A stretch of DNA of 64,000 nucleotides from DATIBQ01 sp964573395 (GTDB lineage: Bacteria; Patescibacteriota; Minisyncoccia; Phycocordibacterales; UBA9973), in NCBI GenBank assembly GCA_964573395.1, contig CAZNJI010000001.1, positions 57,433-121,432 on the forward strand, read 5' to 3'. The first letter of the stretch is position 1. Each line of letters begins with the position of its first letter. A model generated the notes under the pieces. That model did no database searches. It was not told the DNA's origin and was given only the letters and a program-made list of their open reading frames with translations. The position numbers were made by a program, and so were the translations under genes. Of this stretch, positions 28,867-37,022 are shown one piece after another.

Positions 28867-29865
28867 ATGAAGCCTTTTTCAATAGCCTTGCTGATAGCGG
28901 AAGTTGCAATTCTTGCGCTGGTCATTTCATTCGTTCAAGAGAACAAGAAAAAGCCGGAAGCGGTTGCGCCTGAAGTAATTCCGTTTACCGTAAAATCGAT
29001 TGATACGATGAAATACTCGCGCGATCTGGCGCGAGAAAAATCAAACGATTCGTCGTTCGACACAGAGATTGCCGCGCAGATGAAATTGATAAAAGGCGCA
29101 GGGGCAACCCATGCGGCAATTAGCACTCCGTATGACAAAGAGTTCGTTCCGATGCTTACACGCTGGGTGAATGCGGCGCGCGCTGAAGGGCTTTCTGTTT
29201 GGTTCCGCGGAAATTTCTCGGGATGGGAAGGGTGGTTTAACTACAGCCGGATTAGTGCCGATACGCACAAAAAACTGCTGGCAGAATTTATTGCAAATAA
29301 CCCAACGCTTTTTGCTGATGGTGATATTTTCAGCGCTTGCCCTGAGTGCGAGAATGGCGGCCCGGGCGATCCGCGCCGAACGGGAAAGAAGAATGAATTC
29401 AATCACTTTCTCGTTTCTGAATACGATATTGCCCGCGATGCATTCCGAAAAATCGGCAAAGACATAACGCTCTACACCAGTATGAATCTCGACATTGCCC
29501 GCGAGGTTATTAATCCGGTAACGGCGCAGAAGTTGGGAGGCACAATTTTGGCAGACCACTACGTAAGTTCGGTAGAGAAATTTGGAAATGACATCAAACA
29601 AACTTCGCAGCGCCTGGGCGCGCATGTGGGGCTCGGAGAGTTTGGTGCGCCAATTCCGGACATTAATGGCAAGATGACCCTAGAGCAGCAGGCGCAGTTC
29701 GTGGCAGGGCTTGCAAAGGCCATGGGCGAGCAGAACATTCTTGTGATGAACTATTGGACGCTGAAAGGGGGAACAACGGCGCTGGTGAATTCAAAAAATG
29801 AGCCATTGCCGGCATACAATGTTTTAAAGCAGTTTTACACTTCAATAAAAAATCCTCCTCGCTAA
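28867..29865 (+). CDS. Membrane-anchored TIM-barrel glycoside hydrolase-like protein
   Basis: A 332-residue protein with an N-terminal anchor (about 5-22) and a single alpha/beta-barrel-like domain. The patterns KYSRDLAREK, THAAISTPYD, VWFRGNFSGW, ACPECENGG, LGEFGAP and VMNYWTLKGG are those of clan A glycosidases, where ECE could hold the acid/base and LGEFG the nucleophile Glu. The exact family is not recognised. It starts two bases after the GT-C gene stop and closes the glycan operon, so a role in trimming or releasing the surface glycan is plausible. Confidence 0.65.
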   Translation: MKPFSIALLIAEVAILALVISFVQENKKKPEAVAPEVIPFTVKSIDTMKYSRDLAREKSNDSSFDTEIAAQMKLIKGAGATHAAISTPYDKEFVPMLTRWVNAARAEGLSVWFRGNFSGWEGWFNYSRISADTHKKLLAEFIANNPTLFADGDIFSACPECENGGPGDPRRTGKKNEFNHFLVSEYDIARDAFRKIGKDITLYTSMNLDIAREVINPVTAQKLGGTILADHYVSSVEKFGNDIKQTSQRLGAHVGLGEFGAPIPDINGKMTLEQQAQFVAGLAKAMGEQNILVMNYWTLKGGTTALVNSKNEPLPAYNVLKQFYTSIKNPPR

Positions 29866-29891
29866 CTACTTGCCGCTTGATTGTTTAATGG

Positions 29892-29897
29892 TATAAA
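29892..29897 (+). promoter_or_regulatory. -10 box (TATAAA), leaderless start of lemA
   Basis: TATAAA ends 6 bases before the ATG at 29904. TTGCCG at 29870-29875 with a 16-base spacer is a possible -35 box. Confidence 0.55.
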
Positions 29898-29903
29898 TAA
29901 GAT

Positions 29904-30461
29904 ATGACCCCATTGATTATCGTGCTCATTATTATTGGCGTTTTGGTTTTGTGGTTTATTGTTGCCTACAACAGCTTCGTCACGCTAAAGAATCGCGTTG
30001 AAGAAGCGTGGGCGGACATCGAGGTGCAGTTGAAGCGCCGCTACGATCTGATTCCGAACCTGGTTAATACCGTAAAAGGTTATGCCAGCCACGAAAGCGC
30101 TGCATTTGAAAACGTTACGAAAGCACGCGCCCAAGCAATGCAAGCGGGAACTGCTGCAGAACATGCGCAGGCTGAAAACATGCTTACCGGAGCGCTCAAG
30201 AGCCTCTTTGCGGTTGCTGAGGCTTACCCAGACTTGAAGGCAAACACGAATTTCCTTGAACTGCAGCGTGAGCTTGCCGATACTGAAAACAAGATTCAGG
30301 CGGCGCGCCGCTTCTACAACGGTAACGTTCGCGATTACAACACCAAGCGCGAAACATTCCCTTCAAATATTGTTGCCGGAATATTCAACTTTAAAGATCA
30401 GGCATTCTTCGACATTCCGGATGATGGCGTTGAAAGCCAGCCGGTTGAAGTGAAATTTTAA
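29904..30461 (+). CDS. lemA: LemA family protein
   Basis: A 185-residue protein with one N-terminal membrane segment (about 3-21) and a helical domain holding the family sequence [35 protein letters not shown] and [12 protein letters not shown]. LemA proteins are small membrane-linked helical proteins of unclear function, often found near HtpX-type proteases, as here (htpX begins 920 bases downstream). The start fits a leaderless transcript from the TATAAA at 29892. Confidence 0.92.
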   Translation: MTPLIIVLIIIGVLVLWFIVAYNSFVTLKNRVEEAWADIEVQLKRRYDLIPNLVNTVKGYASHESAAFENVTKARAQAMQAGTAAEHAQAENMLTGALKSLFAVAEAYPDLKANTNFLELQRELADTENKIQAARRFYNGNVRDYNTKRETFPSNIVAGIFNFKDQAFFDIPDDGVESQPVEVKF

Positions 30462-30479
30462 TCTTCATTAAAAACTACT

Positions 30480-30866
30480 ATGAAAAAAACAATCTTAACC
30501 ATCGTTTTCCTCTCAATCCTGGTGCTGATTGTCGGGTTCCTTGCAAAGCCGTCTCCGGTTCAATATTGGCAAGATAATGAAGTAGGAGCTCCGACCGACG
30601 GCCGCGACATGTTTCCAGCTTCCGTTCAGGCAGCAGTTGCCGCAGATCCGTACACGCAGGTGAAGCGGTGCGACTTAAACGGGCAAGCATACTTTGTAAC
30701 CGATGCGGTGATGATTGCCGATGAAGGAAACGACGTATACGACTCGAACGGCGTAAAGGTGGACAGTTGTTTTGGGTTCACCACGCCGGAGATGATTTCT
30801 CCATTCTGTAATGCGCTTGGCGGCGCACCGTGTGTAGTGCTCTATACGCCAGACTTGAGTCGGTAG
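30480..30866 (+). CDS. Small exported cysteine-containing protein of unknown function
   Basis: A 128-residue protein with an N-terminal hydrophobic signal (about 4-21) and four cysteines in the mature part (in KRCDLNG, DSCFGF, SPFCNAL and APCVVL), which could form two disulfides outside the cell. I recognise no family. It follows lemA by 18 bases in the same direction and is probably cotranscribed. No Shine-Dalgarno motif precedes the ATG. Confidence 0.7.
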   Translation: MKKTILTIVFLSILVLIVGFLAKPSPVQYWQDNEVGAPTDGRDMFPASVQAAVAADPYTQVKRCDLNGQAYFVTDAVMIADEGNDVYDSNGVKVDSCFGFTTPEMISPFCNALGGAPCVVLYTPDLSR

Positions 30867-30911
30867 TATACTGAAAGCATTACCTTAGTAATATAAAAGA
30901 GAACATATTCA

Positions 30912-31343
30912 ATGGAACCAAATCAAATGAACCCAGAGCCAATTGCTCCGGTACAACCGCAGGCGCCCATGGCCGCACCTTCAGGTAAATTGCCAACCGG
31001 CGTGAAGATTATCGGCGTACTGTATTACATTGGAGCCGCAGTGGGCGTACTTGCGGCAATCGCATTCTTTGTGGGGATAAGCTTCCTGTTCCCAGGGTTC
31101 GGTCTCGGCGCAATCGGCGGCATTATCATCCTTGTGTTTGCCATACTTGCATTCTTTGTGGCGCGAGGAATCTTTCGTAGGAAAAATTGGGCTCGCATCG
31201 TTGTTATCGTCAGCAGTATTCTCGGGGTCATTGGCGGCCTTACCAATCTTGACGATGGTGGCATCGTCCAACTTATCATCAATGGATTGATCCTTTGGTA
31301 CCTCACCATGAATGCAAACGCAAAAGCGGCATTTAAGAAATAA
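30912..31343 (+). CDS. Small multi-pass membrane protein, unknown
   Basis: A 143-residue protein with a 27-residue Pro/Met/Ala-rich cytosolic-type N-terminus, then about four membrane segments with Gly-rich stretches and an ARGIFRRKNWARIV basic loop. The layout resembles small DUF-type membrane proteins with a proline-rich tail, but no function can be assigned. It lies between lemA and htpX. A TATACT at 30868-30873 may serve as a promoter. Confidence 0.7.
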   Translation: MEPNQMNPEPIAPVQPQAPMAAPSGKLPTGVKIIGVLYYIGAAVGVLAAIAFFVGISFLFPGFGLGAIGGIIILVFAILAFFVARGIFRRKNWARIVVIVSSILGVIGGLTNLDDGGIVQLIINGLILWYLTMNANAKAAFKK

Positions 31344-31367
31344 TCCTGGGTTATTTCCCTGGAATGT

Positions 31368-31373
31368 TATAAT
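31368..31373 (+). promoter_or_regulatory. -10 box (TATAAT), leaderless start of htpX
   Basis: A perfect TATAAT ends 8 bases before the GTG start at 31382, so the transcript should begin at or next to the start codon. Confidence 0.65.
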
Positions 31374-31381
31374 CCGTTTTA

Positions 31382-32278
31382 GTGGCAACTCTCTATACCC
31401 ATCAATCAAAAAATATTACCAAAACATGGCTCTTGGTAGCCGTGTTTTTGGCCGTTGTGCTTGGGCTTGGCTACTTTCTGGCAAGCTACTACCAAAACCC
31501 CGGAATCCTTACTTTTGCGCTTATTTTCAGCATTGTGATGAATATTGCCGGTTTCTGGTATTCAGACAAAATTGCCCTGGCGGCATCCCACGCAAAACCG
31601 GCTGATGAAGTGCAATTTCGTGAATTGCATCGCATTGTCGATAATCTGGCAATCACTGCCGGACTTCCGAAGCCGAAAGTCTATATCATCAACGACCCGG
31701 CGCCGAACGCATTCGCAACTGGCAGAAACAAGCACCACGCAGCAGTGGCAGTAACCACGGGGCTTTTGCAAATACTCGATCGCGCAGAGCTTGAGGGCGT
31801 GATTGCGCATGAACTTGCGCACATTGGAAATAAAGACATTCTGCTTCAGAGCTTAGTAGTTGTACTTGTTGGTTTCGTATCGCTTGCCTCGGACTTTTTC
31901 CTGCGAAGCATGTGGTGGGGAGGCGGCAGCCGCGATAACGATAACAGGGGAAGCAATGTGCTTGCGATTGTCGGCATCATCTTCATTATTCTTTCGCCGA
32001 TTATTGCAACGCTTATCCAACTAGCGATTTCGCGAAAGCGCGAATACTTGGCTGATGCGACCGGTGCGCTCATTACCCGCTATCCTGACGGCCTTGCAAG
32101 CGCGCTCCGAAAAATTAGCTCGTACAATCGCCCGATGCAGCACGCGCATAACGCAACCGCGCATCTGTTCATTGCAAACCCGTTCGGCGCCCGCGCACTT
32201 CGCGGCTTGAGTTCACTGTTTATGACCCACCCACCCGTTGAACGTCGAATTAAAGCATTACTTGGAAAATCTGAATAA
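31382..32278 (+). CDS. htpX: HtpX-like M48 membrane metalloprotease
   Basis: A 298-residue inner-membrane protease with two N-terminal membrane segments, the zinc motif HELAH at about residues 143-147, two further hydrophobic segments, a downstream Glu-containing REYLADATGA motif (third zinc ligand) and a conserved THPPVERRI tail. HtpX degrades damaged membrane proteins. It starts at GTG directly behind a perfect -10 box, with no Shine-Dalgarno motif. A second copy of its last 19 codons lies 70 bases downstream. Confidence 0.93.
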   Translation: MATLYTHQSKNITKTWLLVAVFLAVVLGLGYFLASYYQNPGILTFALIFSIVMNIAGFWYSDKIALAASHAKPADEVQFRELHRIVDNLAITAGLPKPKVYIINDPAPNAFATGRNKHHAAVAVTTGLLQILDRAELEGVIAHELAHIGNKDILLQSLVVVLVGFVSLASDFFLRSMWWGGGSRDNDNRGSNVLAIVGIIFIILSPIIATLIQLAISRKREYLADATGALITRYPDGLASALRKISSYNRPMQHAHNATAHLFIANPFGARALRGLSSLFMTHPPVERRIKALLGKSE

Positions 32279-32300
32279 AAGTTAGGAAACTGCGTCCCGT

Positions 32301-32347
32301 CCCGTAATCAAAAGTTTGTGCACTCGACGAACTTTTGTATTATCGGG
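32301..32347. repeat. Imperfect inverted repeat between htpX and its 3' remnant
   Basis: Arms CAAAAGTTTGT (32309-32319) and ACGAACTTTTG (32327-32337) pair with one G-T wobble around a seven-base loop. Outer CCCG/CGGG bases pair as well. It ends right before the ATG of the htpX-like fragment. It could be a terminator-like hairpin or the remains of an inserted palindromic element. Confidence 0.6.
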
Positions 32348-32407
32348 ATGACCCATCCGCCGGTAGAACGCCGAATCGAGGCACTCCTCGGAACCAAAGT
32401 TGAGTAA
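32348..32407 (+). pseudogene. Remnant of a second htpX 3' end
   Basis: Twenty codons reading MTHPPVERRIEALLGTKVE and a stop match the C-terminus of the intact htpX just upstream (MTHPPVERRIKALLGKSE). Nothing upstream in frame continues the match. The best reading is the tail of a former tandem M48 gene, or the trace of a recombination that replaced all but the last codons. Confidence 0.7.
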
Positions 32408-32452
32408 ATTTCGCCAGTACGCTAGACTGTGTCGAACCAAAAAATTATACGC

Positions 32453-32569
32453 ATGGTGTACCATTGGATAACCTCTGGATCTGCAACGCAACCAACGATT
32501 TCTCGGCCGCCGACTCCACCGCCTGTCACTGAAGAAGATGAAATTGTACTAGTTCAGTCTGAAAACTAG
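32453..32569 (+). CDS. Candidate 38-residue small protein
   Basis: An ATG-to-TAG frame of 38 codons whose product has a polar Pro/Thr-rich centre and an acidic tail (TEEDEIVLVQSEN). A TTATAC sequence lies just before the ATG, and a terminator-like hairpin follows 15 bases after the stop. No homologue is recognised and it may be chance. Confidence 0.3.
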   Translation: MVYHWITSGSATQPTISRPPTPPPVTEEDEIVLVQSEN

Positions 32570-32583
32570 GTAAAATGAATTAC

Positions 32584-32609
32584 AGGCCGCCTTCTTCAAG
32601 GTGGCCTTT
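32584..32609 (+). terminator. Terminator-like hairpin before tRNA-Ser
   Basis: AGGCCGCC at 32584-32591 pairs with GGTGGCCT at 32600-32607 (one wobble), followed by a short T run. It separates upstream transcripts from the tRNA six bases further on. Confidence 0.6.
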
Positions 32610-32614
32610 CACAA

Positions 32615-32701
32615 GGAGGAGTGCCAGAGCGGTTGAATGGGCAGTCCTGGAAAGACTGTGTATCAGAAATGGTACCGCGAGTTCGAATCTCGCCTCCTCC
32701 G
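32615..32701 (+). tRNA. tRNA-Ser (GGA anticodon)
   Basis: An 87-base class II tRNA. The acceptor stem GGAGGAG pairs with CTCCTCC and the discriminator is G. The anticodon loop CTGGAAA holds anticodon GGA. A long variable arm is present, and the T arm is CGCGAGTTCGAATCTCGC-like. No CCA is encoded: the next bases are CAAAAA, so the tail must be added by the CCA enzyme. Confidence 0.95.
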
Positions 32702-32712
32702 CAAAAATTTAT

Positions 32713-32718
32713 TACAAT
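32713..32718 (+). promoter_or_regulatory. -10 box (TACAAT), leaderless start
   Basis: TACAAT ends seven bases before the GTG start at 32726. Confidence 0.45.
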
Positions 32719-32725
32719 TTAGTTT

Positions 32726-33691
32726 GTGATAAAAACCAAGCGATTCTTTTTTCTCTGCGTCAGTACTCTTTTTTCGATCCCTGTTTTTGTTTCGGCTCAT
32801 GTGAAGTGGTTTACCGAACCGACAGTCGAAACAGTTCGCCCGTACAACATTTCTGACGGAACTGTGCTTCTGTGGATTGGCATAGCAATTGTTTTCGTAC
32901 TCCTTGGTTCCTTTCTTGAAAAAAAATTATCTGCGCCGGCATGGCTCTTACGCCGGATTGGAACGCTCGGACCTGCAGTGCTTTCGCTTGCGACAGTCGG
33001 ATTAGGAGTCGCTTTGGTTATTTTTTCAATCAACGGATTTATTTTTGCACCGAATCTTCCCGTTGGAAGCAGCGGAACGCCGCTTCTTATTTTGCAGGCG
33101 GTTACAGGCGTTATGTTCATATTCGGAGCATACGTACGATATGCCGGAATAGTGCTTGCTGTATTATTTTTCCTTGCAGGAAAATATTTCGGAGCAATGG
33201 AAGTAATAGATGCCATTGAAATGATTGGATTCGCACTCTTTGCATTCATTGTGGGCAGGCCACAGTGGCAGTGGAAAGAAGGGAAATGGTTCCAGAGGAT
33301 TGCAGCTCGGCTGCAGCAGTACGGCGTTCCGCTCTTGCGCGTTGGTACCGGGCTTAATTTGGTTTTGCTTGGATTTACCGAAAAAATTCTTGCGCCTTCG
33401 CTTACCCAGAATTTTCTGATGCATTACGACTGGAATTTTTTGCAGCATTTCGGCGTAACGGATTACTGGTTCGCGTTTTCTGCCGGAGCGGCCGAGGCGC
33501 TTATCGGTATTTTTCTTATGTTGGGCCTTGTTACTCGAATTACGACGCTGGTACTGGCCGGATTCCTTGTTACGACGCTTCTATTACTTGGCCCGGTAGA
33601 GCTCATTGGGCATTTGCCGCACTTTTCAATTGCCATCGTGCTTTTGCTCTTCGGAGCAGGGAATCGTTTAAAGCTGGTAAAAGGGAAGTAA
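32726..33691 (+). CDS. DoxX-like multi-pass membrane protein
   Basis: A 321-residue protein with a signal-type N-terminus (about 5-23), then about eight hydrophobic segments in two similar halves. It contains VGTGLNLVLLGFTEKILAP and AAEALIGIFLMLGLVTR, reminiscent of DoxX/TQO-small-subunit-like membrane proteins. The function of such proteins in CPR bacteria is unknown. The start codon is GTG, without Shine-Dalgarno motif, behind a TACAAT box. It ends 33 bases before a long perfect palindrome that can act as terminator. Confidence 0.65.
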   Translation: MIKTKRFFFLCVSTLFSIPVFVSAHVKWFTEPTVETVRPYNISDGTVLLWIGIAIVFVLLGSFLEKKLSAPAWLLRRIGTLGPAVLSLATVGLGVALVIFSINGFIFAPNLPVGSSGTPLLILQAVTGVMFIFGAYVRYAGIVLAVLFFLAGKYFGAMEVIDAIEMIGFALFAFIVGRPQWQWKEGKWFQRIAARLQQYGVPLLRVGTGLNLVLLGFTEKILAPSLTQNFLMHYDWNFLQHFGVTDYWFAFSAGAAEALIGIFLMLGLVTRITTLVLAGFLVTTLLLLGPVELIGHLPHFSIAIVLLLFGAGNRLKLVKGK

Positions 33692-33724
33692 AACCTGAAA
33701 TAAGCCTTATTTTGCTTACTTAAT

Positions 33725-33762
33725 GCATAAAACAGCCTATTGACAAATAGGCTGTTTTATGC
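33725..33762. terminator. Perfect 17-base-pair palindrome: terminator overlapping a promoter
   Basis: Arms at 33725-33741 and 33746-33762 match perfectly around a four-base loop (GACA). The T run inside the right arm makes it a likely terminator. The loop with its flanks also spells TTGACA (33740-33745), followed 17 bases later by TAATGT (33763-33768), so the same element may carry the -35 box of the next gene. Confidence 0.7.
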
Positions 33763-33810
33763 TAATGTCCCAAAAAACAAAATTTCATCACCTCTTTAAA
33801 AATAAAATCA

Positions 33811-35820
33811 ATGATAGACGCACTCAAAACACCTAAACCGAACTTTCTTCAAAGATTGCTTCGAGGCAAAAAGAAGCCGCCTAAAAAAGAACGACCTGCT
33901 TCTGAGCCAATTATGGATGCAGCAACAGTTGAAGAACTGATAATGGAAAGTAAAAAAAGCGTGTATGGCAATGATAATGTCGTACTGAATAATCAGGACA
34001 CTATCAGAGCACAAAACGGTAAGAACTATGAAAATAGCGATGAAGGATTACGGTCTTTCGTTGGCTCCACACCTAATGCCACTGGGTCATCGCAAAATGG
34101 ACACAATGTTACTTCAGAGATCGCCAATCCTCATCAACCATCATCACACAGTGATGATGAAGGTGAAGAAGGGTTCATTACCTCTTCCGGCCCTACTCCA
34201 CCCACGCAGTCAGCTGGCGGTGGAAATGGAAACGGAAACGGCGGGAAGGTTAACTACGAAGATCCGGAAGGAAAAAAAATTCCAACCATTATATGGATCC
34301 TTGTAGGAGTTTTCCTGTTTGGGATTTTATTCGGTGCATGGAAAATGAACTGGCCACAGAAATACTGGCTTTGGACAACCAAGCATCCGTCTCTTTCTCT
34401 TTTAATTCTTTCTTCAATCCTTTTTGGATCCTGGTATCTTTTGAAAAATAGACGTGAAAACGCCGAAAGAAAAGATCCGGGAAAAGCGGAAGTTAAGAGA
34501 TTGAAACGACTCAATGCTCAGAAAACTGCATGGGGAACGTTTAAGTCTCAATTCAGCAGCTTAGACAGATCTATCTTTGTTTTTGCGGTAGTGTGTGCTG
34601 CAGCTTCAGTTACATTCTTTCTGTACTATCTTGCAGAGGAAGCGATTAAAACTCCGTTGAAAGCCGGAAGCATACTGGCAATAGTTGGTATCTGCTTTTG
34701 GTTTATCGGAAGCAGAAAGTACATACAGCGAAATCATCCGGTTGTCGAAAAATTCGGGAGACGGATTACCTGGTTTGCGGCGCTCGTAATGGCGGGTACT
34801 TATTTTTGGTTCATGCCAAAACAACCTGCTGTTATTGCAGTACCGGTTACTCAAAGCATGGCTGCCGAAGAAAGAAAGCAGCTACAGGAAGCAAACGCTA
34901 TTCTTCTCGAACAAAAAGATTCCTTGCATCGAAGAAAGATACAAGAAATAGAGAATGAAAAACTCAGCAATAATGCAGAAATGCAACAGTACATGCAGCA
35001 GAAGATTGCCAGGGCAGAACATATACGAGACAGTATCGTAGAACACGCCAGAGACTCCGCAAAGAAGGCAGTTGGTTTTTTCCAGAATGAAAACAAAGCG
35101 CTCAAGGATGAGAAAGCAAGTCTAGAGTTGAACCTTTCGAAAGTCGAAAGAGAAAACGAACGGTTGCGCTCGGATCGGACAAACGTCTTAAGTGGAGATT
35201 TGAAATTATTTCTCTTTTCTTCGCACGGATTGTTAATTCTGGTAATTATTATTCTCGCTTTGTACCTGAGGAAATCAAAACCGAAGGTAGCTTATCCGGC
35301 ACTGGTTGCCACTTTTGCATTAGCAATTATTGCTTTGTGGTTTTACCGGGGCGGACTTCTTCCTCTTCAACCTTCAGACAAGGATGATGTGGTAAGCACT
35401 AATCCGCCAAGGGTTGTTACAGACAGTGCTGCAATTAAAAAGCTGCAGGAAGAAGTAAAACGGCTCCAGGACGATGTCATTAAAAAAGACTCTGCCTTGG
35501 CCGCCATACCTTCCGTTGGCGACAGCACGAAAACTGATTCGCTTCAGATGGCCGACAACGACCGTCCGGCAGCAGATTCAGCAGCGGTGGTAAAGACTCC
35601 AAAACCCATGCCGGATACGACTGCAAAGAAGCCTGATGTGGCTAAAGGCGGAAAAGGAAGAAAATCGAAGGTGAATTCGTACAAACCTGATCCGAAATCT
35701 CCCCTGGTGGTAAAACACCAGGCAAGAGAGTACAAGCCGGATCCGCTCGGTACCAGAGTTATGGCTACCGGAGCGAGGCAATACAAGCCGGACAATCGGC
35801 TGCCATTACGGACGTATTAG
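33811..35820 (+). CDS. Large membrane protein with coiled coil and YKPD repeats, unknown
   Basis: A 669-residue protein of no recognised family. A charged N-terminal region (1-145, Ser/Gly/Asn-rich towards its end) precedes paired membrane segments (about 150-210), a pair near 250-290, one near 315-330, a long charged coiled coil (about 350-460), two more segments near 470-505, a second coiled coil (about 530-560) and a basic tail with three YKPD repeats. The style (many DSL, DTTAKKP and AADSAA stretches) resembles Bacteroidota envelope proteins and differs from its neighbours, so horizontal origin is possible. It stands alone between two terminators. Confidence 0.75.
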   Translation: MIDALKTPKPNFLQRLLRGKKKPPKKERPASEPIMDAATVEELIMESKKSVYGNDNVVLNNQDTIRAQNGKNYENSDEGLRSFVGSTPNATGSSQNGHNVTSEIANPHQPSSHSDDEGEEGFITSSGPTPPTQSAGGGNGNGNGGKVNYEDPEGKKIPTIIWILVGVFLFGILFGAWKMNWPQKYWLWTTKHPSLSLLILSSILFGSWYLLKNRRENAERKDPGKAEVKRLKRLNAQKTAWGTFKSQFSSLDRSIFVFAVVCAAASVTFFLYYLAEEAIKTPLKAGSILAIVGICFWFIGSRKYIQRNHPVVEKFGRRITWFAALVMAGTYFWFMPKQPAVIAVPVTQSMAAEERKQLQEANAILLEQKDSLHRRKIQEIENEKLSNNAEMQQYMQQKIARAEHIRDSIVEHARDSAKKAVGFFQNENKALKDEKASLELNLSKVERENERLRSDRTNVLSGDLKLFLFSSHGLLILVIIILALYLRKSKPKVAYPALVATFALAIIALWFYRGGLLPLQPSDKDDVVSTNPPRVVTDSAAIKKLQEEVKRLQDDVIKKDSALAAIPSVGDSTKTDSLQMADNDRPAADSAAVVKTPKPMPDTTAKKPDVAKGGKGRKSKVNSYKPDPKSPLVVKHQAREYKPDPLGTRVMATGARQYKPDNRLPLRTY

Positions 35821-35845
35821 AGTGATGAAATGTTCTTTAAGTGCT

Positions 35846-35872
35846 AAAGCGCAGGAATGAATCCTGCGCTTT
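35846..35872. terminator. Bidirectional terminator
   Basis: AAAGCGCAGGA and TCCTGCGCTTT form an 11-base-pair stem with a five-base loop and a T run, between convergent genes. Confidence 0.9.
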
Positions 35873-35874
35873 TT

Positions 35875-36975
35875 TTATTTGATATGAAGCACTACTACTT
35901 CTGGCGGATTGAAAAGGCGAAGCGGCGGGCCGAAAGTTCCCACGCCGCTCGTGGTTACAGTATGCATTTCGCCGACGATATGATGGCCGTAGAAGAATTT
36001 TCCGTATATTCCCCGAACTATGTAACCGATTGGCCAGAATTGGCCGCGATGCGAATGGCCGGACACTACCAAGTCGAATCCGTACTTGTTGAATATGTCG
36101 TAGAAGGTTGGCGGATGGTTGATGGCAACCATGCCTTCAAACGACGGAATACCGAAGCTTTGGATGATAGCTTCGATTGATGCCGCCTCGGCCTGCGGCC
36201 GATACATGAATCCGGCAATGTGTACGCCTTCAAACATTGTTACTTCATCTTGAAGCGTCGTTATTCCGAACGATCTGATGGTGTCCATGAAAAGCCCGTA
36301 GTTCCCGTACCCTTCATGATTCCCTGGCGCATAAAAAACAGGGTAGTCTTTCGTTAGAGATTTCCATGCCGGGGCAATTGCTTCGAAATCAAACGTTGCT
36401 CCGTCAAAATAATCTCCGGCAATTAGAACAACATCCGGATCGGCTTTCTGAATTACTTTTATAGTGCGCTGTGCAAGACGGGTTTGATTGACCAGCCCGA
36501 AGTGGGTATCGGCAATGACGGCTATCCGCTTTCCGCTCCAGGCGCCAAGCGCCGGAGCTGAAATTTCATACGAAACGGTGCGCACGGTCAGCGTCTGCAG
36601 CATGCCAGCTATTCCCGCAAGAGATGCAAGCACTACAAGCGCTCGTGCGACGATGAGCGCACTCCATTCAAAGTGAAAGATTGCGCTTCCGAGATAGAGG
36701 ATCCCAAGAATGCCGGCTGCAATCAGAAAGTATACGGCACAGCCAGCGAGCGCCATAACGGCCGCGTATATTGCTCTGGCAAGCGCGCTTTGGGAAATGT
36801 TTGAAAGAGAGAATGTGCCGATCAGAAGAAAGGGAAGGATTACTGAAACAGCGAGTGCGATTTTCGATCCGGCAGGCGAAAGCCGAAGCGCAACGGTAAA
36901 GAGTTTTGCCGAAGCGATGGAAAGAACGAGCGTAAGGGACAAGAAAACCAAGAGGAAAATGATTCTTGATGACAT
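35875..36975 (-). CDS. Membrane-anchored metallophosphoesterase (YkuE/YaeI-like)
   Basis: A 366-residue protein with four N-terminal membrane segments (about 5-120) and a calcineurin-like phosphoesterase domain (about 140-366). The metal motifs appear in order: IADTHFG, AGDYFDG, APGNHEG, INHPP and SGHSHRGQ. Relatives hydrolyse UDP-linked lipid precursors or other phosphoesters at the membrane; the substrate here is unknown. The start fits a TATACT box (36991-36986, minus strand) ten bases upstream. It is divergent from the helicase gene. Confidence 0.88.
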   Translation of the reverse strand: MSSRIIFLLVFLSLTLVLSIASAKLFTVALRLSPAGSKIALAVSVILPFLLIGTFSLSNISQSALARAIYAAVMALAGCAVYFLIAAGILGILYLGSAIFHFEWSALIVARALVVLASLAGIAGMLQTLTVRTVSYEISAPALGAWSGKRIAVIADTHFGLVNQTRLAQRTIKVIQKADPDVVLIAGDYFDGATFDFEAIAPAWKSLTKDYPVFYAPGNHEGYGNYGLFMDTIRSFGITTLQDEVTMFEGVHIAGFMYRPQAEAASIEAIIQSFGIPSFEGMVAINHPPTFYDIFNKYGFDLVVSGHSHRGQFWPIGYIVRGIYGKFFYGHHIVGEMHTVTTSGVGTFGPPLRLFNPPEVVVLHIK

Positions 36976-36985
36976 GATGGCAAAA

Positions 36986-37016
36986 AGTATAGCATTCCCG
37001 AATCTTCATTTATACT
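36986..37016. promoter_or_regulatory. Divergent pair of -10 boxes with leaderless starts
   Basis: TATACT on the minus strand (36991-36986) lies 10 bases before the phosphoesterase ATG. TATACT on the plus strand (37011-37016) lies 6 bases before the helicase ATG at 37023. The two start codons are only 47 bases apart, so both mRNAs can have almost no leader. Confidence 0.65.
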
Positions 37017-37022
37017 GGTGGC

